In this document: positions 11,443 to 22,840 of the stretch, in pieces | Layout: the number at the start of each line of letters is the position of its first letter | Position numbering within the stretch: the stretch's first letter is position 1 | NCBI RefSeq assembly: GCF_026914185.1 | Contig: NC_070568.1 | Location: 5,721,001-5,785,000 of the forward strand | Direction: 5' to 3' | DNA: 64,000 bases | Source: Puccinia triticina | Lineage: Eukaryota; Basidiomycota; Pucciniomycetes; Pucciniales; Pucciniaceae | Position numbers and translations under genes: made by a program | The notes under the pieces: model-generated | The model's database searches: none | What the model saw: the letters and a program-made list of their open reading frames with translations, nothing else | What the model was told of the DNA's origin: nothing

Positions 11443-14400
11443 TAGGAGTGTGCCAAAGCACACTTCGTTATAGGAGTGTGCCAAAGCACACTCCGTTATA
11501 GGAGCGTGCCAAAGCACACTCTGTTATAGGAGTGTGCCAAATCACACTCTGTTGTAGGAGTGTGCCAAAGCACACTCCGTTGTAGGATTGTGCCAAAGCA
11601 CACTCTGTTGTAGGAGTGTGCCAAAGCACACTCCGTTGTAGGAGTGTGCCAAAGCACACTCTGTTGTAGGAGTGTGCCAAAGCACACTCCGTTGTAGGAG
11701 TGTGCCAAAGCACACTCTGTTGTAGGAGTGTGCCAAAGCACACTCCGTTGTAGGAGTGTGCCAAAGCACACTCCGTTGTAGGAGTGTGCCAAAGCACACT
11801 CCGTTGTAGGAGTGTGCCAAAGCACACTCCGTTGTAGGAGTGTGCCAAAGCACACTCCGTTGTAGGAGTGTGCCAAAGCACACTCCGTTGTAGGAGTGTG
11901 CCAAAGCACACTCCGTTGTAGGAGTGTGCCAAAGCACACTCCGTTGTAGGAGTGTGCCAAAGCACACTCCGTTGTAGGAGTGTGCCAAAGCACACTCCGT
12001 TGTAGGAGTGTGCCAAAGCACACTCCGTTGTAGGAGTGTGCCAAAGCACACTCCGTTGTAGGAGTGTGCCAAAGCACACTCCGTTGTAGGAGTGTGCCAA
12101 AGCACACTCCGTTGTAGGAGTGTGCCAAAGCACACTCCGTTGTAGGAGTGTGCCAAAGCACACTCCGTTGTAGGAGTGTGCCAAAGCACACTCCGTTGTA
12201 GGAGTGTGCCAAAGCACACTCCGTTGTAGGAGTGTGCCAAAGCACACTCCGTTGTAGGAGTGTGCCAAAGCACACTCCGTTGTAGGAGTGTGCCAAAGCA
12301 CACTCTGTTGTAGGAGTGTGCCAAAGCACACTCCGTTGTAGGAGTGTGCCAAAGCACACTCCGTTATAGGAGTGTGCCAAAGCACACTCCGTTATAGGAG
12401 TGTGCCAAAGCACACTCCGTTATAGGAGTGTGCCAAAGCACACTCCGTTATAGGAGTGTGCCAAAGCACACTCCGTTATAGGAGTGTGCCAAAGCACACT
12501 CCGTTATAGGAGTGTGCCAAAGCACACTCCGTTATAGGAGTGTGCCAAAGCACACTCCGTTATAGGAGTGTGCCAAAGCACACTCCGTAAGAGCAGTGTG
12601 CCAAAGCACACTCCGTAAGAGGAGTGTGCCAAAGCACACTCCGTAAGAGGAGTGTGCCAAAGCACACTCCGTAAGAGGAGTGTGCCAAAGCACACTCCGT
12701 AAGAGGAGTGTGCCAAAGCACACTCCGTAAGAGGAGTGTGCCAAAGCACACTCCGTAAGAGGAGTGTGCCAAAGCACACTCCGTAAGAGGAGTGTGCCAA
12801 AGCACACTCCGTAAGAGGAGTGTGCCAAAGCACACTCTGTTGTAGGAGTGTGCTTTGCTCCGTTGTAGGAGTGTGCCAAAGCACACTCTGTTGTAGGAGT
12901 GTGCCAAAGCACACTCCGTTGTAGGAGTGTGCCAAAGCACACTCCGTTGTAGGAGTGTGCCAAAGCACACTCCGTTGTAGGAGTGTGCCAAAGCACACTC
13001 CGTTGTAGGAGTGTGCCAAAGCACACTCCGTTGTAGGAGTGTGCCAAAGCACACTCCGTTGTAGGAGTGTGCCAAAGCACACTCCGTTGTAGGAGTGTGC
13101 CAAAGCACACTCCGTTGTAGGAGTGTGCCAAAGCACACTCCGTTGTAGGAGTGTGCCAAAGCACACTCCGTTGTAGGAGTGTGCCAAAGCACACTCCGTT
13201 GTAGGAGTGTGCCAAAGCACACTCCGTTGTAGGAGTGTGCCAAAGCACACTCCGTTGTAGGAGTGTGCCAAAGCACACTCCGTTGTAGGAGTGTGCCAAA
13301 GCACACTCCGTTGTAGGAGTGTGCCAAAGCACACTCCGTTGTAGGAGTGTGCCAAAGCACACTCCGTTGTAGGAGTGTGCCAAAGCACACTCCGTTGTAG
13401 GAGTGTGCCAAAGCACACTCCGTTGTAGGAGTGTGCCAAAGCACACTCCGTTGTAGGAGTGTGCCAAAGCACACTCCGTTGTAGGAGTGTGCCAAAGCAC
13501 ACTCCGTTGTAGGAGTGTGCCAAAGCACACTCCGTTGTAGGAGTGTGCCAAAGCACACTCCGTTGTAGGAGTGTGCCAAAGCACACTCCGTTGTAGGAGT
13601 GTGCCAAAGCACACTCCGTTCCTAGGAGTGTGCCAAAGCACACACCGTCCCTAGGAGTGTGCCAAAGAACACACCGTTCCTAGGAGTGTGCCAAAGCACA
13701 CTCCGTTCCAAGGAGTGTGCCAAAGCACACTCCGTTCCTAGGAGTGTGCCAAAGCACACTTCGTTCCTAGGAGTGTGCCAAAGCACACTTCGTTCCTAGG
13801 AGTGTGCCAAAGCACACTCCATTCCTAGGAGTGTGCCAAAGCACACTCCGTTCCTAGGAGTGTGCCAAAGCACACTCCGTTCCTAGGAGTGTGCCAAAGC
13901 ACACTCCGTTCCTAGGAGTGTGCCAAAGCACACTCCGTTCCTAGGAGTGTGCCAAAGCACACTCCGTTCCTAGGAGTGTGCCAAAGCACACTCCGTTCCT
14001 AGGAGTGTGCCAAAGCACACTCCGTTCCTAGGAGTGTGCCAAAGCACACTCCGTTCCTAGGAGTGTGCCAAAGCACACTCCGTTCCTAGGAGTGTGCCAA
14101 AGCACACTCCGTTCCTAGGAGTGTGCCAAAGCACACTCCGTTCCTAGGAGTGTGCCAAAGCACACTCCGTTCCTAGGAGTGTGCCAAAGCACACTCCGTT
14201 CCTAGGAGTGTGCCAAAGCACACTCCGTTCCTAGGAGTGTGCCAAAGCACACTCCGTTCCTAGGAGTGTGCCAAAGCACACTCCGTTCCTAGGAGTGTGC
14301 CAAAGCACACTCCGTTCCTAGGAGTGTGCCAAAGCACACTCCGTTCCTAGGAGTGTGCCAAAGCACACTCCGTTCCTAGGAGTGTGCCAAAGCACACTCT

Positions 14401-17400
14401 GTTCCTAGGAGTGTGCCAAAGCACACTCCGTTCCTAGGAGTGTGCCAAAGCACACTTCGTTCCTAGGAGTGTGCCAAAGCACACTCCGTTCCTAGGAGTG
14501 TGCCAAAGCACACTTCGTTCCTAGGAGTGTGCCAAAGAACACACCGTTCCTAGGAGTGTGCCAAAGCACACTCCGTTCCAAGGAGTGTGCCAAAGCACAC
14601 TCCGTTCCTAGGAGTGTGCCAAAGCACACTCCGTTCCTAGGAGTGTGCCAAAGCACACTCCGTTCCTAGGAGTGTGCCAAAGCACACTCCGTTCCTAGGA
14701 GTGTGCCAAAGCACACTCCGTTCCTAGGAGTGTGCCAAAGCACACTCCGTTCCTAGGAGTGTGCCAAAGCACACTCCGTTCCTAGGAGTGTGCCAAAGCA
14801 CACTCCGTTCCTAGGAGTGTGCCAAAGCACACTCCGTTCCTAGGAGTGTGCCAAAGCACACTCCGTTCCTAGGAGTGTGCCAAAGCACACTCCGTTCCTA
14901 GGAGTGTGCCAAAGCACACTCCGTTCCTAGGAGTGTGCCAAAGCACACTCCGTTCCTAGGAGTGTGCCAAAGCACACTCCGTTCCTAGGAGTGTGCCAAA
15001 GCACACTCCGTTCCTAGGAGTGTGCCAAAGCACACTCCGTTCCTAGGAGTGTGCCAAAGCACACTCCGTTCCTAGGAGTGTGCCAAAGCACACTCCGTTC
15101 CTAGGAGTGTGCCAAAGCACACTCCGTTCCTAGGAGTGTGCCAAAGCACACTCCGTTCCTAGGAGTGTGCCAAAGCACACTCCGTTCCTAGGAGTGTGCC
15201 AAAGCACACTCCGTTCCTAGGAGTGTGCCAAAGCACACTCCGTTCCTAGGAGTGTGCCAAAGCACACTCCGTTCCTAGGAGTGTGCCAAAGCACACTCCG
15301 TTCCTAGGAGTGTGCCAAAGCACACTCCGTTCCTAGGAGTGTGCCAAAGCACACTTCGTTCCTAGGAGTGTGCCAAAGCACACTTCGTTCCTAGGAGTGT
15401 GCCAAAGCACACTCCGTTCCTAGGAGTGTGCCAAAGCACACTCCGTTCCTAGGAGTGTGCCAAAGCACACTCCGTTCCTAGGAGTGTGCCAAAGCACACT
15501 CTGTTGTAGGAGTGTGCCAAAGCACACTCCGTTCCTAGGAGTGTGCCAAAGCACACTCTGTTGTAGGAGTGTGCCAAAGCACACTCCGTTGTAGGAGTGT
15601 GCCAAAGCACACTCCGTTGTAGGAGTGTGCCAAAGCACACTCCGTTGTAGGAGTGTGCCAAAGCACACTCCGTTGTAGGAGTGTGCCAAAGCACACTCCG
15701 TTGTAGGAGTGTGCCAAAGCACACTCCGTTGTAGGAGTGTGCCAAAGCACACTCCGTTGTAGGAGTGTGCCAAAGCACACTCCGTTGTAGGAGTGTGCCA
15801 AAGCACACTCCGTTGTAGGAGTGTGCCAAAGCACACTCCGTTGTAGGAGTGTGCCAAAGCACACTCCGTTGTAGGAGTGTGCCAAAGCACACTCCGTTGT
15901 AGGAGTGTGCCAAAGCACACTCCGTTGTAGGAGTGTGCCAAAGCACACTCCGTTAAAGCACACTCCGTTCCTAGGAGTGTGCCAAAGCACACTCCGTTCC
16001 TAGGAGTGTGCCAAAGCACACTTCGTTCCTAGGAGTGTGCCAAAGCACACTCCGTTCCTAGGAGTGTGCCAAAGCACACTTCGTTCCTAGGAGTGTGCCA
16101 AAGCACACTCCGTTCCTAGGAGTGTGCCAAAGCACACTTCGTTCCTAGGAGTGTGCCAAAGAACACACCGTTCCTAGGAGTGTGCCAAAGCACACTCCGT
16201 TCCAAGGAGTGTGCCAAAGCACACTCCGTTCCTAGGAGTGTGCCAAAGCACACTCCGTTCCTAGGAGTGTGCCAAAGCACACTCCGTTCCTAGGAGTGTG
16301 CCAAAGCACACTCCGTTCCTAGGAGTGTGCCAAAGCACACTCCGTTCCTAGGAGTGTGCCAAAGCACACTCCGTTCCTAGGAGTGTGCCAAAGCACACTC
16401 CGTTCCTAGGAGTGTGCCAAAGCACACTCCGTTCCTAGGAGTGTGCCAAAGCACACTCCGTTCCTAGGAGTGTGCCAAAGCACACTCCGTTCCTAGGAGT
16501 GTGCCAAAGCACACTCCGTTCCTAGGAGTGTGCCAAAGCACACTCCGTTCCTAGGAGTGTGCCAAAGCACACTCCGTTCCTAGGAGTGTGCCAAAGCACA
16601 CTCCGTTCCTAGGAGTGTGCCAAAGCACACTCCGTTCCTAGGAGTGTGCCAAAGCACACTCCGTTCCTAGGAGTGTGCCAAAGCACACTCCGTTCCTAGG
16701 AGTGTGCCAAAGCACACTCCGTTCCTAGGAGTGTGCCAAAGCACACTCCGTTCCTAGGAGTGTGCCAAAGCACACTCCGTTCCTAGGAGTGTGCCAAAGC
16801 ACACTTCGTTCCTAGGAGTGTGCCAAAGCACACTTCGTTCCTAGGAGTGTGCCAAAGCACACTCCGTTCCTAGGAGTGTGCCAAAGCACACTCCGTTCCT
16901 AGGAGTGTGCCAAAGCACACTCCGTTCCTAGGAGTGTGCCAAAGCACACTCCGTTGTAGGAGTGTGCCAAAGCACACTCCGTTGTAGGAGTGTGCCAAAG
17001 CACACTCCGTTGTAGGAGTGTGCCAAAGCACACTCCGTTGTAGGAGTGTGCCAAAGCACACTCCGTTGTAGGAGTGTGCCAAAGCACACTCCGTTGTAGG
17101 AGTGTGCCAAAGCACACTCCGTTGTAGGAGTGTGCCAAAGCACACTCCGTTGTAGGAGTGTGCCAAAGCACACTCCGTTGTAGGAGTGTGCCAAAGCACA
17201 CTCCGTTGTAGGAGTGTGCCAAAGCACACTCCGTTGTAGGAGTGTGCCAAAGCACACTCCGTTGTAGGAGTGTGCCAAAGCACACTCCGTTGTAGGAGTG
17301 TGCCAAAGCACACTCCGTTGTAGGAGTGTGCCAAAGCACACGCCATTTTAGGAGTGTGCCAAAGCACACTCTGTTGTAGGAGTGTGCCAAAGCACACTCC

Positions 17401-18503
17401 GTTGTAGGAGTGTGCCAAAGCACACTCCATTCCTAGGAGTGTGCCAAAGCACACTCCGTTCCTAGGAGTGTGCCAAAGCACACTCCATTCCTAGGAGTGT
17501 GCCAAAGCACACTCCATTCCTAGGAGTGTGCCAAAGCACACTCCGTAGTAGGAGTGTGCCAAAGCACACCACCCAATAGGAGTGTGCCAAAGCACACTCC
17601 GTTATAGGAGTGTGCCAAAGCACACTCCGTTATAGGAGTGTGCCAAAGCACACTCCGTTATAGGAGTGTGCCAAAGCACACTCCGTTATAGGAGTGTGCC
17701 AAAGCACACTCCGTTATAGGAGTGTGCCAAAGCACACTCCGTTATAGGAGTGTGCCAAAGCACACTCCGTTATAGGAGTGTGCCAAAGCACACTCCGTTA
17801 TAGGAGTGTGCCAAAGCACACTCCGTTATAGGAGTGTGCCAAAGCACACTCCGTTATAGGAGTGTGCCAAAGCACACTCCGTTATAGGAGTGTGCCAAAG
17901 CACACTCCGTTATAGGAGTGTGCCAAAGCACACTCCGTTATAGGAGTGTGCCAAAGCACACTCCGTTATAGGAGTGTGCCAAAGCACACTCCGTTATAGG
18001 AGTGTGCCAAAGCACACTCCGTTATAGGAGTGTGCCAAAGCACACTCCGTTATAGGAGTGTGCCAAAGCACACTCCGTTATAGGAGTGTGCCAAAGCACA
18101 CTCCGTTATAGGAGTGTGCCAAAGCACACTCCGTTATAGGAGTGTGCCAAAGCACACTCCGTTATAGGAGTGTGCCAAAGCACACTCCGTTATAGGAGTG
18201 TGCCAAAGCACACTCCGTTATAGGAGTGTGCCAAAGCACACTCCGTTATAGGAGTGTGCCAAAGCACACTCCGTTATAGGAGTGTGCCAAAGCACACTCC
18301 GTTATAGGAGTGTGCCAAAGCACACTCCGTTATAGGAGTGTGCCAAAGCACACTCCGTTATAGGAGTGTGCCAAAGCACACTCCGTTATAGGAGTGTGCC
18401 AAAGCACACTCCGTTATAGGAGTGTGCCAAAGCACACTCCGTTATAGGAGTGTGCCAAAGCCCACTCCGCTATAGGAGTGTGCCAAAGCACACTCCGTTA
18501 TAG
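11443..18503. repeat. Main hairpin-unit array, about 7.06 kb, 28/29-bp period
   Basis: Around 245-250 tandem units (length divided by period) each consist of arms GGAGTGTGC and GCACACTCC around a CAAA loop, plus a 6-7-base spacer. The spacer defines homogeneous blocks: GTTGTA (about 11540-12360, 12840-13615, 15490-15950, 16940-17420), GTTATA (about 12360-12590, 17590-18490), GTAAGA (about 12590-12835) and GTTCCTA with a 29-bp period (about 13620-15485, 15955-16935). All units have the same loop orientation, opposite to the two flanking arrays. Long minus-strand open frames through it are repeat by-products. Confidence 0.95.
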
Positions 18504-19650
18504 AAAAGCACACTCCTATAACGGAGTGTGCTTTGGCACACTCCTATAACGGAGTGTGCTTTGGCACACTCCTATAACGGAGTGTGCTTTGGCACACTCC
18601 TATCTATTATGGAGTGTGCTTTGGCACACTCCTATCTAATATGGAGTGTGCTTTGGCACACTCCTATCTACTATGGAGTGTGCTTTGGAACACTCCTATC
18701 TATTATGGAGTGTGCTTTGGCACACTCCTATCTATTATGGAGTGTGCTTTGGCACACTCCTATCTATTATGGAGTGTGCTTTGGCACACTCCTATCTATT
18801 ATGGAGTGTGCTTTGGCACACTCCTATCTATTATGGAGTGTGCTTTGGCACACTCCTATCTATTATGGAGTGTGCTTTGGCACACTCCTATCTATTATGG
18901 AGTGTGCTTTGGCACACTCCTATCTATTATGGAGTGTGCTTTGGCACACTCCTATCTATTATGGAGTGTGCTTTGGCACACTCCTATCTATTACGGAGTG
19001 TGCTTTGGCACACTCCCATCTATTGCGGAGTGTGCTTTGGCACACTCCTATTTATTACGGAGTGTGCTTTGGCACACTCCCATCTGTTATGGAGTGTGCT
19101 TTGGCACACTCCTATCTATTACGGAGTGTGCTTTGGCACACTCCTATCTATTATGGAGTGTGCTTTGGCACACTCCTATCTGTTATGGAGTGTGCTTTGG
19201 CACACTCCTATCTATTATGGAGTGTGCTTTGGCACACTCCTATCTATTATGGAGTGTGCTTTGGCACACTCCTATCTATTATGGAGTGTGCTTTGGCACA
19301 CTCCTATCTATTATGGAGTGTGCTTTGGCACACTCCTATCTATTATGGAGTGTGCTTTGGCACACTCCTATCTATTATGGAGTGTGCTTTGGCACACTCC
19401 TATCTATTATGGAGTGTGCTTTGGCACACTCCCATCTATTATGGAGTGTGCTTTGGCACACTCCTATCTATTATGGAGTGTGCTTTGGCACACTCCTATC
19501 TATTATGGAGTGTGCTTTGGCACACTCCTATCTATTATGGAGTGTGCTTTGGCACACTCCTATCTATTAGGGAGTGTGCTTTGGCACACTCCCATCTATT
19601 GCGGAGTGTGCTTTGGCACACTCCTATTTATTACGGAGTGTGCTTTGGGA
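18504..19650. repeat. Right hairpin-unit array, 28- then 32-bp period
   Basis: After an orientation switch at about 18503, three 28-bp units with a TATAAC spacer are followed by some 32 units of 32 bp with spacer TATCTATTAT and minor variants (TATTTATTAC, CATCTATTGC, TATCTGTTAT). The loop reads TTTG, the opposite of the main array. The plus strand is open in all three frames because 32 is not a multiple of 3 and the repeat lacks stops. Confidence 0.92.
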
Positions 19651-19800
19651 TACAGGGTATCCTTGATTTCTTACTGGATATCCCACTCAGGATATCTGAT
19701 AGTGGTTGAAGTGTGTAATCAGAAGGAGTTCTAGCTAAACTTTTCTTTCTACTTGACTTAATTTTTCTTCCCCCATCAACCCATCAAGTGGACTCTCTGA

Positions 19801-20364
19801 AGCTGTAACCGCCAACTTTTGACACCAAACCTGCCGGGAATTTTGTTAGGACTCGATCAGACCCAAAAGGAAATCGGACCGGCATTGACCCCCCTGATCA
19901 ATGAAAGTGATCAAGACCACGTTTTCAATCAAGTCGAGATAGATACACTGATTAAAGCTGTGAAATCTTTGGCTGGCTCCTTATCCGACTTGGATGTCAA
20001 TCACATCGATCATGTTCTCAAAGAAACTCAAAATCTCAAGCAACAGCATAATCCCCCACCAGAGAATTCCCAAAGTGTCTCAATGAAGATATGGGGGGTC
20101 TTGATCTTTATCTATTCTAGTTGCTTATGGATTATTGGGATCCCATTAATCCTATTTGACCTTGATAACTTTACCAACACTCTGGGTGTTTCAAATTGGC
20201 ATCATGATCCTAGAAACACCTCTTTTTGGTGTTGGGCGAAGTGGCTATTGGTTAAGATTTTGGATGATCAACATTATAAATTCTTTATCCCTCTTCAAAT
20301 CACTTTTGGACTAGTCTTTGTTATAATCAACTGGGGTGGCCTTAAAATATTCAGACACTCTTGA
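19801..20364 (+). CDS. Two-membrane-segment protein, partial model (cassette copy 1)
   Basis: An open frame runs from just after a stop at 19798-19800 to the TGA at 20362-20364. There is no in-frame ATG before the SMKIWG methionine, so this is probably a 3' exon of a longer gene, or a fragment. It reads an acidic soluble stretch (LDQTQKEIGPAL ... NHIDHVLKETQ), then QQHNPPPE, a hydrophobic segment (WGVLIFIYSSCLWIIGIPLI), an acidic-polar loop (FDLDNFTNTLG...), and a second hydrophobic segment (IPLQITFGLVFVIINWGG) ending IFRHS. From QQHNPPPE to the stop it is nearly identical to the segment at 26096-26420 fused to SEC10. Family not recognised. It begins 90 bp outside the right end of the foldback element. 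Confidence 0.45.
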   Translation, partial: SCNRQLLTPNLPGILLGLDQTQKEIGPALTPLINESDQDHVFNQVEIDTLIKAVKSLAGSLSDLDVNHIDHVLKETQNLKQQHNPPPENSQSVSMKIWGVLIFIYSSCLWIIGIPLILFDLDNFTNTLGVSNWHHDPRNTSFWCWAKWLLVKILDDQHYKFFIPLQITFGLVFVIINWGGLKIFRHS

Positions 20365-20419
20365 GAGATATTATATTTTTGATCAAAAACTAAATCCAAA
20401 AGTAAATTAACAGAGCCCC

Positions 20420-21881
20420 TTGTGGAAATTCTTTCTAGCGCTTATTGGAGTGACTTGACACTGCTGTACGTGACTTTCTTGAGTGAACCATTTTCAGAGT
20501 CTTGGTGAGTGAATGATTGAGTGTTGTTTCTCCCACTTTGTCAGTGAATGTGACCATGCACAACAGCCAAGCTTGAGGAGCTTCTACCACCACAATTCTC
20601 AGCTTATTACTTCATTCTGAAATAACCATGAATTGCACATCCTGATTCCTCATATTCACGTCAAAAAAAGAACAACTTCTGGACTTTTAATCTCATTTCC
20701 TGATTTGGATATTGTGAATTTCCATGCTCAATCTCCAATGTGTGAAGCCGCCGGCTTTCACTCCCTCTTAAGGTAATACTCTCTCCCCGCTCTTGACCGC
20801 TCTTGGTCATTTGTCTCTCTTATATGCTGGCTTCGGCACTATCTCTTCTTTGCTTGTGTCTTGAATTATAACTCTCTTACCGCCGCTCTTGGCTGATACT
20901 CTGTATGTAGCCGCTCGCGGCATGATTACATTATCATCTCCCTATAGTTATATCCTAAATCGTGTATATCAGTTGTCTGTCGCAACTGGACTTCTCCAAG
21001 TCCGGCCACTCCTTTTGTATCCTCTCAAGACCTTATAGAGCTCATCCAATGAGCCTCTCTTGTACCTTCTTTTGTCTCCTCTCGTCAAGCTGTTCCATCC
21101 CTCGGTCTATAAATAGACCCTTCCTCCCTGCAATGGAACACCAACTAAGTTTGCTTGCATATTTCCCGCTCTTGAAACCGGTGAGCATCACAAATGGCAC
21201 AGGGCCTGTGTACAGAATAAACTTTGAATTGCATTTTGTTAACAAAATAATTGGTTTTATCTTCCAGAGAATGTTGAAAAGGCTGGCATGAAGAGAAGGA
21301 GCAGGTGTGTAAGGGACTCACATGATGTATGCAGGAGCAAAAAGAATGAAACCAATTTCAAGTGTCTAGAAAGTACTCTTGGCTTGGGCCAGGAATTTGT
21401 TTAGGACACCTGTCAAGCCATTGAACCTGGTTTAAATAAGTCCCTCTGGTTGGCACAATGTGAACAGTGTTTTACCACTCTGCTGTAGGAGGGAGGTACC
21501 TCGTAAGGTAAGGTTTTTTTGTGCTTTGAAAATTTGGCTTTTCCACAACCATATGCACACCAGGAAAGCTTTGGGGGCACTCTCCAGGGAGTGCCACCAC
21601 TTCATTCTTGGATTTGCAATGTCATAACACACTTCCATTAGGGTTAACGGAAAAAAATTGATGTGACAAAAGCAGAATGTGTATCAATAAGCATAGGAAA
21701 TAAGCTCTGCAGCTTATTCCCGGCACCTAGTATAGTCTCAAGGGAAGGCAAGTGTCACTATTTGTAACCTAACTGGTTAGGTTACAACAGCCACCCCCTC
21801 ACCTAGACTCGAGACTCTACATACGCGTACCCACCTCCCGCTGCGCTCCCGGTAACAAAACAAGATGAGTCATATCATTAA
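20420..21881. other. Gene-free; TATA-bearing repeat, possibly an LTR remnant
   Basis: No protein gene was recognised. The stretch 20760-21230 has repeated CCGCTCTTG / CTCTT motifs and a strong TATAAATAGACCC box at about 21110-21122 within CT-rich sequence, as in a retrotransposon LTR promoter, but no paired LTR or pol gene is present. A GGGGCACTCTCCAGGGAGTGCC palindrome-like motif at about 21571-21592 echoes the CACTA-like TIR palindrome. Confidence 0.35.
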
Positions 21882-22792
21882 TCAAAGCATTTTAAGGACA
21901 CAGTCATTGACCCAAAACTGGTGTAAGCGAGTATCTGGAGATAATTCAGGGTGAAACGAAGTAGCAAATAGGCGACTAAATCTGACAGCCACAACATGCG
22001 AATCCGGACCTAAGCTCTGATTGGTTTGTGCTTGCGTTCTCGACAAACTATCCCGAGGTAAACATGCGATAATCTCTGGTTTGGAGTTGTTATCTTGGTC
22101 AGCTTTTTCTAGAATCGTATGGATCATTGGTGCTCGGATGAAGATCGCTGGGAATGGTGTTTCGGGATTCTTGATGAATGGGATCTCAATCATTTGCTCA
22201 AACGACTCGGTCTTTTCCGATCATCGTGTTCGTATATAGTAGTTTTAAAAAAGAGCAAGTCAGCGGATTGAATAAAGGAGAAAAGGTGTCTGGATGAACG
22301 AATGAAAGTTCAACGAAGAAGATACATCGTTGAAAGTTTTTACTCAACTTGACGACCCCATTGATTCCGGGTAGTTCTGATAGGTAGGCCGCCTAGGATT
22401 TCTTGCCCACCCGCCTTGGTGCCTTCGGACACCAATTCATCGGACAAGAGGATGAGACCAGCGCAAGTACCCCAAACGAAGCGATGCTTGGCAAAGCTCT
22501 TGAGCCAATCGAGGAACGAATGATTTGAGGGCTCGATCTGGCGTGATGCAATGAGTGAGATGGAGGTCGACTCGCCGCCAGGAATGATGAGTGCCTGGCA
22601 TTGGAGAAGTTCGCTTGCCGTCCTTACCGCCACCGCAGTCAGCGGCCGAGAGGTTTGTATCCGTCGGAGATGGACCAGATGTTCCTTGAAAGCTCCCTGG
22701 AGGGCAAGAACGCCAATTACTAATGGTGCATCCCTTGGTAGCTGAGGTATTTCGGGTAGATTTCCGCCGTTCGCGCTAAGTGGCTTGTTCAT
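21882..22792 (-). CDS. PDX2: Pyridoxal 5'-phosphate synthase glutaminase subunit (Pdx2/Sno)
   Basis: This is a class-I glutamine amidotransferase that hydrolyses glutamine and passes ammonia to the Pdx1/Snz synthase for de novo vitamin B6 synthesis in the cytosol. Two exons (22792-22349 and 22211-21882) encode 257 aa, within the family range. Exon 1 shows GVLALQGAFKEH (residues 27-38), the oxyanion motif IPGGESTS (70-77) and the nucleophile motif WGTCAGLILLS with Cys110. Exon 2 shows IFIRAP (172-176), then FATSFHPELSPDTRLHQF with His235 and Glu237 completing the triad. The intron donor is a non-consensus GTTGAG at 22348, chosen because it joins GRQ to TESFEQ in frame. The gene is divergent from SEC10. 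The residues named are all present, so it looks functional. Confidence 0.93.
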
Positions 22793-22840
22793 TCTCCAAT
22801 CGGATTGAGCTGTTTTTTTGAGCAGTTGGGTCCAAGCCGA

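Larger units (their letters stand above)
10248..19710. mobile_element. Giant foldback element built of hairpin-unit tandem arrays
   Basis: The roughly 70 bases starting at 10248 (TTCAACC..., then AGATATCCTGAGTG, ATATCCAGTAAG and GTATCCC) reappear as an imperfect inverted repeat ending at 19710. Immediately inside both ends lie tandem copies of a short palindromic unit. The element therefore has long terminal inverted repeats, then unit arrays, with a single-copy core at about 10740-11440. No clear target duplication was found, so the exact boundaries are uncertain, and no transposase was recognised. It could be a non-autonomous DNA transposon whose subterminal repeats expanded, or a foldback element. 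Confidence 0.7.

Noticed and set aside
11468..13643. Long minus-strand open frames of 271-379 residues
   Set aside because: They are present in all three frames and simply translate the 28-bp tandem unit; no start context, codon bias or domain supports a gene.
11443..18503. CRISPR-like array of palindromic repeats
   Set aside because: Spacers are only 6-7 bases and repeated in blocks, there are no cas genes, and the genes around are clearly eukaryotic with introns.
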